This document shows positions 13,805 to 19,987 of a DNA stretch of 33,983 nucleotides, in pieces. Below the pieces are notes generated by a model. It was not told the origin of the DNA and made no database searches. It worked only from the letters and a program-made list of their open reading frames with translations. The position numbers were made by a program, and so were the translations under genes. How positions within the stretch are numbered: the stretch's first letter is position 1; each line of letters begins with the position of its first letter. Location of the stretch: IMG/VR virus record IMGVR_UViG_3300050117_000051, positions 1 through 33,983 of that record. One strand, 5' to 3'. This DNA comes from a virus.

Positions 13805-13974
13805 TGGCTCGCTGCAAAGAGTGCGGGCTACCGCAAGGAAAACACACCTCGGAATGGGGACGCATGACCTACCACACCGTGAGCGAGTGCGAGTTTCAGC
13901 AAAAGGTTAATGCCGGGATGCGCCCGGTTGATGCCTTCGCTGCGACGTGCGCCGCCGCAAAGGAGGGTGGCTAA
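13804..13974 (+). CDS. small putative zinc-binding protein (56 aa)
   Basis: MARCKECGLPQGKH has a CxxC pair with a His close by, and a second His/Cys pair in YHTVSECEF, enough to bind one zinc ion. Both ends are coupled to neighbours by TAATG overlaps. Function unknown. Confidence 0.7.
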   Translation: MARCKECGLPQGKHTSEWGRMTYHTVSECEFQQKVNAGMRPVDAFAATCAAAKEGG

Positions 13975-14138
13975 TGGCTCGCCCCGCTTACCAGTTGCGC
14001 CTCTCCGACACTGAGCGCGCCTCGTTTTTGGCGGTTCTCGGCCAGGACGAAACGATGGCCGCCTTCCTCCGCGCGGCAGGCGAGGCTCTCGCCAAACGCC
14101 GCCGCGCCACCGCCTCGAAAGGAGGACCCCCGAAATGA
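13974..14138 (+). CDS. small putative ribbon-helix-helix protein (54 aa)
   Basis: MARPAYQLRLSDTERASF gives a beta strand and helix typical of Arc/CopG-type DNA-binding proteins, followed by DETMAAFLRAAGEALAKRRR. The C-terminus is basic. If the fold is right it acts as a dimeric repressor. Its stop overlaps the next start (ATGA). Confidence 0.65.
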   Translation: MARPAYQLRLSDTERASFLAVLGQDETMAAFLRAAGEALAKRRRATASKGGPPK

Positions 14139-14458
14139 TTGCCGCCTCTCTTTCCCACGCGCTTGCGGTTGGCGCGGTTCTCGGCGGGGTTGCGGCGAGG
14201 TTCGGCGCGCACGGCTGCCCGGCGGCGCCCGTTGAGCGCGCACCTCACGCCGGCGCTCGCCCACGTTGCCGCCCTCTACGCCTCCGGCGCGGCGGTTGGC
14301 GTGGCGCTAGCGTTGGCGACGATCGCCTTGAAGGCGCGGAAGGCAGCGAAGCAATGACGTGCGAGAAATGCAAGCGCGAGTGCCGTCCGTGGCCGCTCCG
14401 CCGCCCCAACCGCTGCTCGCCGAAAGATTGGGCGATGTGCATCCGGTGGCCCGGATGA
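14135..14458 (+). CDS. small membrane-protein ORF, probably frameshifted near 14228
   Basis: The ATG at 14135 overlaps the previous stop. The first 32 codons read as a membrane helix (IAASLSHALAVGAVLGGV) with normal codon use. After about 14230 this frame becomes Arg-rich shadow sequence while another frame (TTG at 14232) becomes gene-like. A stop codon in the third frame at 14233-14235 overlaps that TTG exactly as seen at 18027. One lost C in the CCC at 14228-14230 would explain this: the original gene would end there as about 33 residues. The annotated span is therefore the open frame, not a confident protein. Confidence 0.4.
   Translation: MIAASLSHALAVGAVLGGVAARFGAHGCPAAPVERAPHAGARPRCRPLRLRRGGWRGASVGDDRLEGAEGSEAMTCEKCKRECRPWPLRRPNRCSPKDWAMCIRWPG
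14232..14357 (+). CDS. single-helix membrane protein with TTG start (41 aa)
   Basis: Begins TTGAGCGCGCAC, the same 12 bases that start another small membrane gene at 18027. It reads MSAHLTPALAHVAALYASG, then a hydrophobic helix AAVGVALALATIAL and a basic end KARKAAKQ, so the C-terminus should be cytoplasmic. The stop overlaps the next ATG (ATGA). Function unknown; a small holin-like or membrane-stress peptide is possible. Confidence 0.55.
   Translation: MSAHLTPALAHVAALYASGAAVGVALALATIALKARKAAKQ
14354..14458 (+). CDS. 34-residue Cys-rich ORF
   Basis: MTCEKCKRECRPWPLRR... with five Cys, including CEKC and CKREC spacing, so possible metal binding. ATGA overlaps join it to genes on both sides. 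An alternative frame (GTG 14359 or ATG 14368) is also open across this stretch and leads into the HNH-like ORF at 14455. Only one of the two frames may be real here. Confidence 0.45.
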   Translation: MTCEKCKRECRPWPLRRPNRCSPKDWAMCIRWPG

Positions 14459-14532
14459 CGCTCACTGTTAACCACGATTGCGGCGAGCCGCGATGCGTTA
14501 ATCCGGCGCACCTGAAAGTCCAGGCGCGATGA
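14455..14532 (+). CDS. mini-ORF with HNH core motif
   Basis: MTLTVNHDCGEPRCVNPAHL holds the H-x-C-x(5)-CVNP-x-HL signature of HNH_3-type homing endonucleases, matching HRCDNPTCVNPAHLF in the full HNH gene at 21023-21397. Only the last half of the domain is present in 25 codons. Read from GTG 14359 in the same frame it would have about 57 residues, still short. It may be a decayed HNH gene or a minimal metal-finger protein. ATGA overlaps on both sides suggest it is translated. Confidence 0.5.
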   Translation: MTLTVNHDCGEPRCVNPAHLKVQAR

Positions 14533-15053
14533 GCGAGGCTTATCGTTGCGTCGTTATAGACCCGCCCTGGCCGGAGCGTGGCGGCGGCAAAATAAAGCGT
14601 GGCGCCGACCGTCATTACCCGCTCTTGGATACCGACGCCATTACCGGGGTTCTGAAGTCCGATATTGAGCCCTCGCTATCGCCGGATTGTCACCTTTGGC
14701 TTTGGGTCACGAATAACCACCTCGAAGCCGGGCTGTGGGTCATCAAATACCTCGGCTTTCGTTACGTCACGAACCTTGCGTGGGTCAAGGACCGAATCGG
14801 GCTCGGTCAATACCTGCGCGGGCAGCACGAGCTTTGCCTTTTTGCGGTTCGCGGAGCAACGTCGTTGCCCGAGGTGCACGACGTGCCGAGCGTCGTCTTT
14901 TGCCCGAAGGGGGAGCATAGCCAGAAGCCGCAGTTAGCCTTCGACGCTATCGAGCGCGTGAGCCCCGGCCCGCGGCTCGAAGTATTCGCTCGCGACCGCC
15001 GCCCAGGTTGGGACGCTTGGGGCAACAACGTTCGCGCAGACCTTTTCTCTTGA
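14529..15053 (+). CDS. MT-A70 family adenine methyltransferase
   Basis: 174 residues. The catalytic motif DPPW (11-14) follows CVVI near the N-terminus. LWLWVTNNHLEAGLWVIK supplies the cofactor-site strand, and FRYVTNLAWVKDRIGLG with GQHELCLFAVRG are family-typical. The end ...PGPRLEVFARDRRPGWDAWG matches the C-terminal motif of the family. These enzymes transfer a methyl group from S-adenosylmethionine to N6 of adenine in DNA; in phages they usually protect against restriction. An ATGA overlap joins it to the HNH mini-ORF. A clear intrinsic terminator follows. Confidence 0.92.
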   Translation: MSEAYRCVVIDPPWPERGGGKIKRGADRHYPLLDTDAITGVLKSDIEPSLSPDCHLWLWVTNNHLEAGLWVIKYLGFRYVTNLAWVKDRIGLGQYLRGQHELCLFAVRGATSLPEVHDVPSVVFCPKGEHSQKPQLAFDAIERVSPGPRLEVFARDRRPGWDAWGNNVRADLFS

Positions 15054-15113
15054 AGGCGCGGCGAGGCCGATCGCGGAACGGGTAGGCTCCCGATCGTCGG
15101 GGGTAGGCAAACG

Positions 15114-15145
15114 GGCTCGCGCGAAAGCGACGAGCCTTTTTGTTT
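15114..15145 (+). terminator. intrinsic terminator after the MT-A70 gene
   Basis: GGCTCG (15114-15119) pairs with CGAGCC (15131-15136) around a short loop, followed directly by TTTTTGTTT. This is a textbook stem and T-run, and it ends the first early operon. A second hairpin (CCCGA-TCG-TCGGG) lies about 25 bases upstream. Confidence 0.85.
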
Positions 15146-15152
15146 CCCACCT

Positions 15153-15182
15153 CTTTACCACGCGGGAAGAAAGTGGTAAAGT
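15153..15182 (+). promoter_or_regulatory. leaderless promoter with palindromic operator
   Basis: TTTACC (15154-15159), a 17-base spacer and TAAAGT (15177-15182), with the ATG at 15189 only 6 bases further on. Arms CTTTACCAC (15153-15161) and GTGGTAAAG (15173-15181) form a perfect 9-bp inverted repeat covering both promoter boxes. A dimer bound here would block RNA polymerase. The gene directly downstream looks like a ribbon-helix-helix repressor, so autoregulation is likely. Confidence 0.7.
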
Positions 15183-15188
15183 GAGGCA

Positions 15189-15464
15189 ATGAAGCGAAGC
15201 CTCAACGATGTCACTGTTTCCGTCCGCTGCACCAAAGCAGAGCGCCGAGCGTTTAGGAAAGCTGCTAAGCTTACCAGGCGAACGCTCTCCGCGTTTATGT
15301 CGTGGGCGGCACGGCTGGCGATGGACACCTCGCCTTCGCTGCATGGCCGCGGTGCGTCTGAGTCACCGCAGAGCTCGCCGGATGCTCCGAAGTCCGAGCC
15401 GGGACGCGTGGAAGCTGCCGCGGTTCAAACGGCAGCTTCTCCCGAGATTGAAACGAAGGAATGA
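15189..15464 (+). CDS. ribbon-helix-helix regulator, probably autoregulated
   Basis: 91 residues. The N-terminus NDVTVSVRCTKAERRAF gives the beta ribbon and first helix, and KLTRRTLSAFMSWAARLAM the second helix of an Arc/MetJ-type DNA-binding dimer. The remaining 45 residues are Ser/Pro/Ala-rich and probably disordered. It starts a new transcription unit after the terminator, from a promoter covered by a 9-bp palindrome. No ribosome site precedes the ATG, consistent with a leaderless mRNA. Confidence 0.75.
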   Translation: MKRSLNDVTVSVRCTKAERRAFRKAAKLTRRTLSAFMSWAARLAMDTSPSLHGRGASESPQSSPDAPKSEPGRVEAAAVQTAASPEIETKE

Positions 15465-15471
15465 AGCTGAG

Positions 15472-15675
15472 ATGAACGATAGCACGCCCGCGGCCGAGCC
15501 GCAAGCCTGCCCCGATTGCGGGTGCGACGTTGGCAGACACGGAACCATGTTCGGCTGCCTAGCCATGGTTGGCGATGAGCCGAGCCCCAAAGGCGTACCG
15601 CGCTACAAGTCGTGCGCGTGCCCCAACCAGCGCGGTTGGCTCGAGGAATACTTCGATAAGGGAGGACCGAAATGA
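15472..15675 (+). CDS. Cys-rich putative zinc protein (67 aa)
   Basis: MNDSTPAAEPQACPDCGCD contains CPDCGC with HG nearby, and a second cluster CLAM...CACP, enough for one or two zinc sites. The ATG at 15472 is a few bases after the preceding gene and the stop overlaps the next start (ATGA). Function unknown. Confidence 0.7.
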   Translation: MNDSTPAAEPQACPDCGCDVGRHGTMFGCLAMVGDEPSPKGVPRYKSCACPNQRGWLEEYFDKGGPK

Positions 15676-15869
15676 GTCGCCTCGACCTCATGGGTTCCGG
15701 CTTAACCAGCCGCCACTCCGGGCAGGCGGTGAACGAACACCCCGCGGCGGACGTTTCGGAGGAGCAGGCTCGGGCTTGGATGCGCGCCGACGAGGAGCGC
15801 GCCCAGCGCAAGCTTAGAATCGCGCTCGACAACCTCGCGGCGTTCGGCTTCCCGGGGTTACCGACGTGA
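15672..15869 (+). CDS. hypothetical early protein (65 aa)
   Basis: MSRLDLMGSGLTSRHSG followed by a long acidic/basic helix (EEQARAWMRADEERAQRK). Overlaps both neighbours by four bases (ATGA before, GTGA after). It directly precedes the Cas4-like nuclease; no family recognised. Confidence 0.7.
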   Translation: MSRLDLMGSGLTSRHSGQAVNEHPAADVSEEQARAWMRADEERAQRKLRIALDNLAAFGFPGLPT

Positions 15870-16636
15870 TCGAGATCGAAGCGCGGATTCGCAACGCCGC
15901 AACCGATAAAACGCTGCGCGAGGCGGCACGCGTTATCTGGGCACGCGAGGCCGTGAAGCTGTTCGAGGACCAGCCGCGAACGGGGCTCCGCATTTCGGAC
16001 TCGGGGAATTGCGTGCGCCAGGTTTACGGCAAGCTCAACGGCAACCCCGAGGCGTTCGATTCGCACGTTCAGTTGTTCAACCTCGATGAGGGTACTCTGA
16101 CCGGCTGTTGGTGGGCGTGTCTACTCGCGGCCTCGCTCGAAGCGGATGGCTACGTTGTCGAGTTGGAGCCGGAAGTCACGCTTGACGGAATCCCCGGTCA
16201 CATCGACCTGTATTACACCTGGCCTAGCTATTTACAGGACGTTACCGGGAAAGCGTTTTTTGAAGATACCGGCGTTGTGGAGTTTAAGAAAACTGGCTCA
16301 TGGACCGCTAGCCCGCAACGCTGGCACGTTCTACAACTCGGTTCCTACCTCGCAGCGAAAGGCGTCGAAGATGGCGCGATCGTTAGCATCGCCCCCGCCG
16401 CGAAGGTGAACCAGATTGCCGTAACGTGGTACAAGCTGAGCGACTTGCAGTTCGACGTTGCCGTGGAGTGGGAGCGGCTTTCGGCGGCGCTCGGACCCGT
16501 CGAGCCGACCGAGGATGCCGTCGAGGCGTTTCGGTGCAAGGGCTGCCCCGTAGTCCGCTGCCAGCGCAACCCGGCCTTCGTCACTGATGGCCTACTAGAA
16601 AAGTTGGAGGAAAGCTATGCCGCAAGAAACGGTTGA
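15866..16636 (+). CDS. Cas4/RecB-like PD-(D/E)XK nuclease with putative Fe-S cysteines
   Basis: 256 residues from a GTG that overlaps the previous stop. The PD-(D/E)XK core is visible as IPGHIDLYY (D114), VVEFKK (E139, K141) and the QLGSYL helix (Q157, Y161). One Cys in GNCVRQVYG (C49) and three at the end in CKGCPVVRC (C224, C227, C232) match the four cysteines that hold an iron-sulfur cluster in Cas4 and AddB-type nucleases. Such enzymes trim DNA ends to make single strands for annealing. It overlaps the RecT-like gene by 20 bases, so the two probably form one recombination module. No Cas1 or CRISPR repeats are present. Confidence 0.85.
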   Translation: MIEIEARIRNAATDKTLREAARVIWAREAVKLFEDQPRTGLRISDSGNCVRQVYGKLNGNPEAFDSHVQLFNLDEGTLTGCWWACLLAASLEADGYVVELEPEVTLDGIPGHIDLYYTWPSYLQDVTGKAFFEDTGVVEFKKTGSWTASPQRWHVLQLGSYLAAKGVEDGAIVSIAPAAKVNQIAVTWYKLSDLQFDVAVEWERLSAALGPVEPTEDAVEAFRCKGCPVVRCQRNPAFVTDGLLEKLEESYAARNG

Positions 16637-17573
16637 GAGTCGCGCGCTAGCGATTCGCGAGGAACACGCTGGCGCTATCGCAATCGGCGAAAGCAGGCCG
16701 CTTAAATACTCGCTGCCAGAGCTAAAGCAAATCGGCGAAATGATGTTCGCCAGCGGAATGTTCCGCGACCTGAAATCCGTACCGCAAGCGATGGTGAAGA
16801 TTCTTGCCGGCGGCGAGTTAGGCTACGGCCCGTTTCATTCGCTGACCGCCTTCCACGTCATCGAGGGGAAGCCGGTCGAAACGAGCGGCGAGATTACTGC
16901 GCGCATTAAGCGTAGCGGGAAGTATCGCCTTGAGTCGTACTTCATCGACAAGAACGGGGAGCACCTCGACCCGGTAAAAACCAAGGCCACCGAAACGAAC
17001 GGCTGCGTCGTGGTTATCCACGAACGGCTCGACGGAACGTGGTTCGCGCTCGAACCGGTCGTCTTTACGAAGGAGGACGCGGCGACGGCGGGGCTTCTCG
17101 GGAAAGACGTTTGGAAGAAGTACCTTCGTAATATGCTGTTCGCTCGGGCGCTGACGAACGCCGCGCGCTTCCACTGCGCCGATATTTTTGGCGGGCCGAT
17201 CTATACGCCCGACGAGTTGGGCGCGGAGGTTACGATCGACAGCGAAGGCTTCGAGTCGCTCGTGCCGCCCCCGCAGGCGCGGGAAGCGCAGACGATCGAG
17301 CAGGCCCCGGCACCGCATGTGCCAATCGACGCTGATACGCCTGAAGCGCGGGCCGCCGGCATCAAAGCGGTTCATACGTTGGCGCGCAAGCACGGGGTCG
17401 ATCTCGATTCGCCCACCTCGCCGTATCGCAAAATCTTAATCGAACACTTCGACATCTTCTGCGACCCCGAAGTGGAGGTTTCCTCGAAGGCGCTGAGCGC
17501 GCCGGAACTGCGGGAGCTGTACCGGCTCGTGACGGAGCACATCCGCGAGCGCGACAAGGCTGGCGCCGCATGA
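16617..17573 (+). CDS. recT: RecT-like single-strand annealing protein
   Basis: 318 residues, with GGAGGAAAGCT before the ATG. The middle matches phage RecT-type proteins: MMFASGMFRD (about 42-51), QAMVKILAGGELGYGPFHSL, then FHVIEGKPVETSGEI, RSGKYRLESY and, later, KKYLRNMLFARALTNAAR. These proteins coat single-stranded DNA and anneal complementary strands, driving recombination-dependent replication and concatemer formation. The partner nuclease is encoded just upstream. The last 100 residues are specific to this protein and include an Ala/Pro linker and a helical end. Confidence 0.85.
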   Translation: MPQETVESRALAIREEHAGAIAIGESRPLKYSLPELKQIGEMMFASGMFRDLKSVPQAMVKILAGGELGYGPFHSLTAFHVIEGKPVETSGEITARIKRSGKYRLESYFIDKNGEHLDPVKTKATETNGCVVVIHERLDGTWFALEPVVFTKEDAATAGLLGKDVWKKYLRNMLFARALTNAARFHCADIFGGPIYTPDELGAEVTIDSEGFESLVPPPQAREAQTIEQAPAPHVPIDADTPEARAAGIKAVHTLARKHGVDLDSPTSPYRKILIEHFDIFCDPEVEVSSKALSAPELRELYRLVTEHIRERDKAGAA

Positions 17574-17854
17574 GCCGCTGGGAATGCGCTAAATGCGGGC
17601 ACGGCAAGGGCACCTTGCATGAACTAAAGACCTGGCCCCCGTTCTTCGGGGACATAATCGAGGGACGTAAATCTTTCGAGCTTCGACGCAACGACCGCAA
17701 CTTTGAGTGCGGCGACGATCTACGGCTACGAGAGTGGAATCCCGAGACAAAAGAGTACACCGGGCGCGAAACGATTCGTTACGTTGCGCTGATTCTCACG
17801 AAACACGAAGGGCTCGCGGAAGGCTTCGCTCTCATGGGCTTGGTGCCAGCATGA
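17570..17854 (+). CDS. DUF3850 (ASCH-like) protein with N-terminal Cys pair
   Basis: 94 residues. After a short MSRWECAKCGHGKG leader with a CxxC pair, residues 17-92 match the DUF3850 pattern: HELKTWPPFFGDIIEGRKSF, ELRRNDRNFECGDDLRLREW, TGRETIRYVALIL and GFALMGL. This family has a PUA/ASCH-like beta-barrel expected to bind RNA or modified nucleotides. Its role in phages is unknown. ATGA overlaps on both sides place it in the recombination operon. Confidence 0.8.
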   Translation: MSRWECAKCGHGKGTLHELKTWPPFFGDIIEGRKSFELRRNDRNFECGDDLRLREWNPETKEYTGRETIRYVALILTKHEGLAEGFALMGLVPA

Positions 17855-18030
17855 GCGAGGTGTACGCGCGCCAGCAGGAGCGGAAGCGCAACGCCCCGCC
17901 CGCTCGGGATTGGCCGACGACGCTCGCCGCGATACGGGCCGCGGGAGGCGCGCGCGAAAAGGCGTGCCCGGTACAGAAGGACCGCCAGGCGTTCGAGGAC
18001 CGCTTCGGCGGCGTTGGAGACGAGCGTTGA
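17851..18030 (+). CDS. hypothetical early protein (59 aa)
   Basis: MSEVYARQQERKRNAPPARD... is basic and helical with a conserved-looking WPTTLAAIRAAGG segment and ends in FEDRFGGVGDER. Coupled by ATGA to the gene before and by TTGA to the gene after. Function unknown. Confidence 0.7.
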   Translation: MSEVYARQQERKRNAPPARDWPTTLAAIRAAGGAREKACPVQKDRQAFEDRFGGVGDER

Positions 18031-18128
18031 GCGCGCACACTCTCCTGGTTGGCGGGCTGTGCGTGCTGGCGCTGGCGATCGTCGTGCTGGCGGTTCTGGA
18101 CGGCTTGCGCGCGTGGAGGAACCCGTGA
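18027..18128 (+). CDS. single-helix membrane peptide with TTG start (33 aa)
   Basis: MSAHTLLVGGLCVLALAIVV is almost entirely one membrane helix, then DGLRAWRNP outside it. It starts TTGAGCGCGCAC like the membrane gene at 14232, with the TTG overlapping the previous stop. Function unknown. Confidence 0.6.
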   Translation: MSAHTLLVGGLCVLALAIVVLAVLDGLRAWRNP

Positions 18129-18244
18129 ACCGCCGCGCTCGCTACCTACGCCGGGAGCGAATTTTGAACGCCTTCGCCATCCTAGCGTTGCTGGCGGTAT
18201 CAACGTTGGCCGCGCTCGTCTACAACAGCGCGAGCCTCCGATGA
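18125..18244 (+). CDS. single-helix membrane peptide with basic N-terminus (39 aa)
   Basis: GTG start overlapping the previous stop (GTGA). MNRRARYLRRERILN is strongly basic and should stay in the cytoplasm, followed by a helix AFAILALLAVSTLAALVY and a short polar end. It forms an adjacent pair with the membrane peptide before it; a two-component membrane function is possible but unproven. Confidence 0.6.
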   Translation: MNRRARYLRRERILNAFAILALLAVSTLAALVYNSASLR

Positions 18245-18441
18245 GCGACGAGATAGACCGGCCCGCGTTCGACGCCGTGGTTTGCGCCGAAGTTGACGGA
18301 GACTACCGCGACGTGGTGGTTCACCGCAACGCTACCGGGACGTTTGCGTTCCATTCGCCGCTCGTCAACGGCTCAATTCACTGCGATATTTGCGAGAAGC
18401 CCGGCACCAAGGTTTACCTCGAAGGCTGCAAGCATGACTAA
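18241..18441 (+). CDS. hypothetical early protein with CxxC (66 aa)
   Basis: MSDEIDRPAFDAVVCAEV... is beta-rich (DYRDVVVHRNATGTFAF) and ends with CDICEKPGTKVYLEGCKHD, a CxxC with a later C and H that could bind zinc. ATGA overlap with the preceding gene. No family recognised. Confidence 0.7.
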   Translation: MSDEIDRPAFDAVVCAEVDGDYRDVVVHRNATGTFAFHSPLVNGSIHCDICEKPGTKVYLEGCKHD

Positions 18442-18459
18442 CGACGAAGTGGGGCGAGC

Positions 18460-18657
18460 ATGATCGCCGGTTTCGCCCTGCCTGGCGGCTCGACGTGCTG
18501 CCGCCCATGCCAGCGCCGGAAACCGCGCGAGTGGAGTTCCGTCGTGCCGTCCGAGGTCGCCGCCGGCCTGGCCTGTAGTTTTTGCGGTTCGCCCTTGGTG
18601 GCACCGCTGGAGTTCGTCCCGCCTAAACGCGCCATTGAACCTTGGCTACTACGCTAA
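18460..18657 (+). CDS. zinc-finger-like small protein (65 aa)
   Basis: MIAGFALPGGSTCCRPCQRR with CCRPC, then ACSFCGSPLV about 25 residues on: two Cys pairs in zinc-ribbon spacing. A nine-codon ORF (18434-18463) links it to the preceding gene by ATGA overlap. Function unknown. Confidence 0.65.
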   Translation: MIAGFALPGGSTCCRPCQRRKPREWSSVVPSEVAAGLACSFCGSPLVAPLEFVPPKRAIEPWLLR

Positions 18658-18681
18658 CCACCACGCTATGAAAGGAACCCT

Positions 18682-18912
18682 ATGAAGCCGATTCTTCTTG
18701 CCTTCGCCGCCGCGCTTGCGATCGCAACAGCCGCCCCAGCACGAGCCGCCACCGAATACGTCCTAATTTGGACGAACTACAATCCATACACTACCGAGGT
18801 CGCGGGAGGACCGTTTGACTCATCCGCGGAGTGCTACGCCGTTCTGAACCAGGAAAGCTACGTCCCGGGCGGCGCTTATTCTTGCCGAATGATATACGTT
18901 CCGGGACAATGA
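18682..18912 (+). CDS. secreted small protein (76 aa)
   Basis: MKPILLAFAAALAIATAAP is a clear Sec signal peptide with a likely cleavage after ARA (around residue 24). The mature part of about 52 residues is Tyr-rich, with two Cys (SAECYAV and YSCRM) that could form one disulfide. A five-codon ORF at 18669 overlaps its start. A periplasmic or surface role, such as exclusion of other phages, is possible; nothing specific is recognised. Confidence 0.75.
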   Translation: MKPILLAFAAALAIATAAPARAATEYVLIWTNYNPYTTEVAGGPFDSSAECYAVLNQESYVPGGAYSCRMIYVPGQ

Positions 18913-18937
18913 GCGCCACTGAAGCTGGGTTCCGCTG

Positions 18938-19129
18938 GTGAAGCGCCAAAAGTTGCCGCGCACGCTAAAAGACGAGCAATTTACGAAGGTCGCCGCGCTT
19001 TTAGCCGACGCTTTCGGGATTCCCGCCAAGTGCCGACTTGACGAACGTAAAGGTAGACAATATAAAACCTTTGGCCGCCTACTGAATTCAGGTCGCGCAA
19101 CACCCGGTCTAAAAAAGGAGCCAGTATGA
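18938..19129 (+). CDS. hypothetical early protein (63 aa)
   Basis: GTG start at 18938, without a clear ribosome site. MKRQKLPRTLKDEQFTKVAA is basic, followed by a helix ALLADAFGIP and a basic end. Its stop overlaps the next ATG. It looks like a small nucleic-acid-binding protein by charge only. Confidence 0.55.
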   Translation: MKRQKLPRTLKDEQFTKVAALLADAFGIPAKCRLDERKGRQYKTFGRLLNSGRATPGLKKEPV

Positions 19130-19446
19130 CCTTAACGGGGCCGCTTTGGGCACTCTCTGCCTTTCCGTCTCCGAAGCAAGCGAGAGCGGCCAACTGCTTG
19201 CCGGTGAAGATAGGAAGTAAGAACCATTTGAACCTGCCGTGCTTCAGCGTCTGGAACGCACTCCCGAAGTCTACGGCAGCAAAAACCCATGCGGGGCGTA
19301 AAGCCCCTTTGACGGGCGACACTCGACATTCGGTCGAAGTTAGGGTACGCTTGGGTTCCAGAATCCGTTTCAGCGCGCCTATTCATCGCGCACCTACGCC
19401 GCGGCGAGAGCAATCTCCTGCGGCGTTTGTGTCTGGTTCGCCATGA
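19126..19446 (+). CDS. weakly supported ORF (106 aa)
   Basis: Joined to both neighbours by ATGA overlaps, which favours a real gene. The sequence is unusual: basic, low in acidic residues, with no recognisable fold (MTLTGPLWALSAFPSPKQ...). Composition is not clearly coding, and both strands are open here. It may be a real but fast-evolving gene or a non-coding stretch between operons. Confidence 0.4.
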   Translation: MTLTGPLWALSAFPSPKQARAANCLPVKIGSKNHLNLPCFSVWNALPKSTAAKTHAGRKAPLTGDTRHSVEVRVRLGSRIRFSAPIHRAPTPRREQSPAAFVSGSP

Positions 19447-19892
19447 GGCGGGACGATATTTCGTCCATCCAATCGTTGCTCGGCCCGCTGATGAAGCTCC
19501 CGAGCATCCGCAAGCCGCAGAGTTCCTTCGAGGACTGGGCGCGTTTTTTGACCGACTGCGACGAGGCCGGGCTTAGCGCCGTCTCGGACAAGGGGCAGTT
19601 CGCAACGGAGCTTGGGTTTGCACTGTATCGCCGGTGGCGCTGGCTGGCCTACGCGAAAGAGTTTGGCCTATCCTACGCCGCCGCCGAGGCCGCTTGGGAC
19701 CGTTACTCGGGCGCTTTACCGCGCCGTCGCCCTATCGTCGCGCCTGAGCCACGCCAAGGGGCAGAGAACGCACCTCAAACGCCGACTACGCCCGTCGCGT
19801 GGGTCGCCGACGCCCACGCCTTCTTCGAGGCCGCGCAACCCGTCGCCGAGGAAGCGTCGGAGGAATCCTTCGCCGATCTAAAGCTCCTCTGA
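19443..19892 (+). CDS. hypothetical early protein (149 aa)
   Basis: Starts MRRDDISSIQSLLGPLMK. Residues 25-85 form a helical domain with aromatic residues (FEDWARFLTDCDEAG, ALYRRWRWLAYAKEFG, EAAWDRYSG); the rest is a Pro/Ala-rich linker and an acidic helical end. No family recognised. It is the last gene before a new promoter. Confidence 0.7.
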   Translation: MRRDDISSIQSLLGPLMKLPSIRKPQSSFEDWARFLTDCDEAGLSAVSDKGQFATELGFALYRRWRWLAYAKEFGLSYAAAEAAWDRYSGALPRRRPIVAPEPRQGAENAPQTPTTPVAWVADAHAFFEAAQPVAEEASEESFADLKLL

Positions 19893-19917
19893 GCAACGAA
19901 AAACAACGCGGCGCGGG

Positions 19918-19946
19918 TTGACCCGGACTACCGCTAGGAGTATCGT
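19918..19946 (+). promoter_or_regulatory. early promoter with start codon 7 bases downstream
   Basis: TTGACC (19918-19923), a 17-base spacer and TATCGT (19941-19946). The first ATG follows at 19954, so the mRNA would begin at or one base before it. That ATG opens only a 10-codon frame; the real gene uses the ATG at 19973. Confidence 0.65.
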
Positions 19947-19949
19947 AGG

Positions 19950-19987
19950 AGCTATGCCAGCCACTAAAAGCTATGCCAGCCACTAAA
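19950..19987 (+). repeat. perfect 19-bp tandem duplication over a start codon
   Basis: The 19 bases at 19950-19968 (AGCTATGCCAGCCACTAAA) are repeated exactly at 19969-19987. Each copy carries an ATG in the same context. Because 19 is not a multiple of three, the first ATG opens a different frame that stops after 10 codons (19954-19986), making an upstream ORF. Confidence 0.9.

Noticed and set aside
13452-13865. 137-codon minus-strand open frame
   Set aside because: It runs antisense through the early promoter and the first early genes and has shadow-like composition.
15866-16636. CRISPR adaptation locus suggested by the Cas4-like protein
   Set aside because: There is no Cas1, Cas2 or repeat-spacer array in the window, and the gene is coupled to a RecT-like gene, so a phage recombination role fits better.
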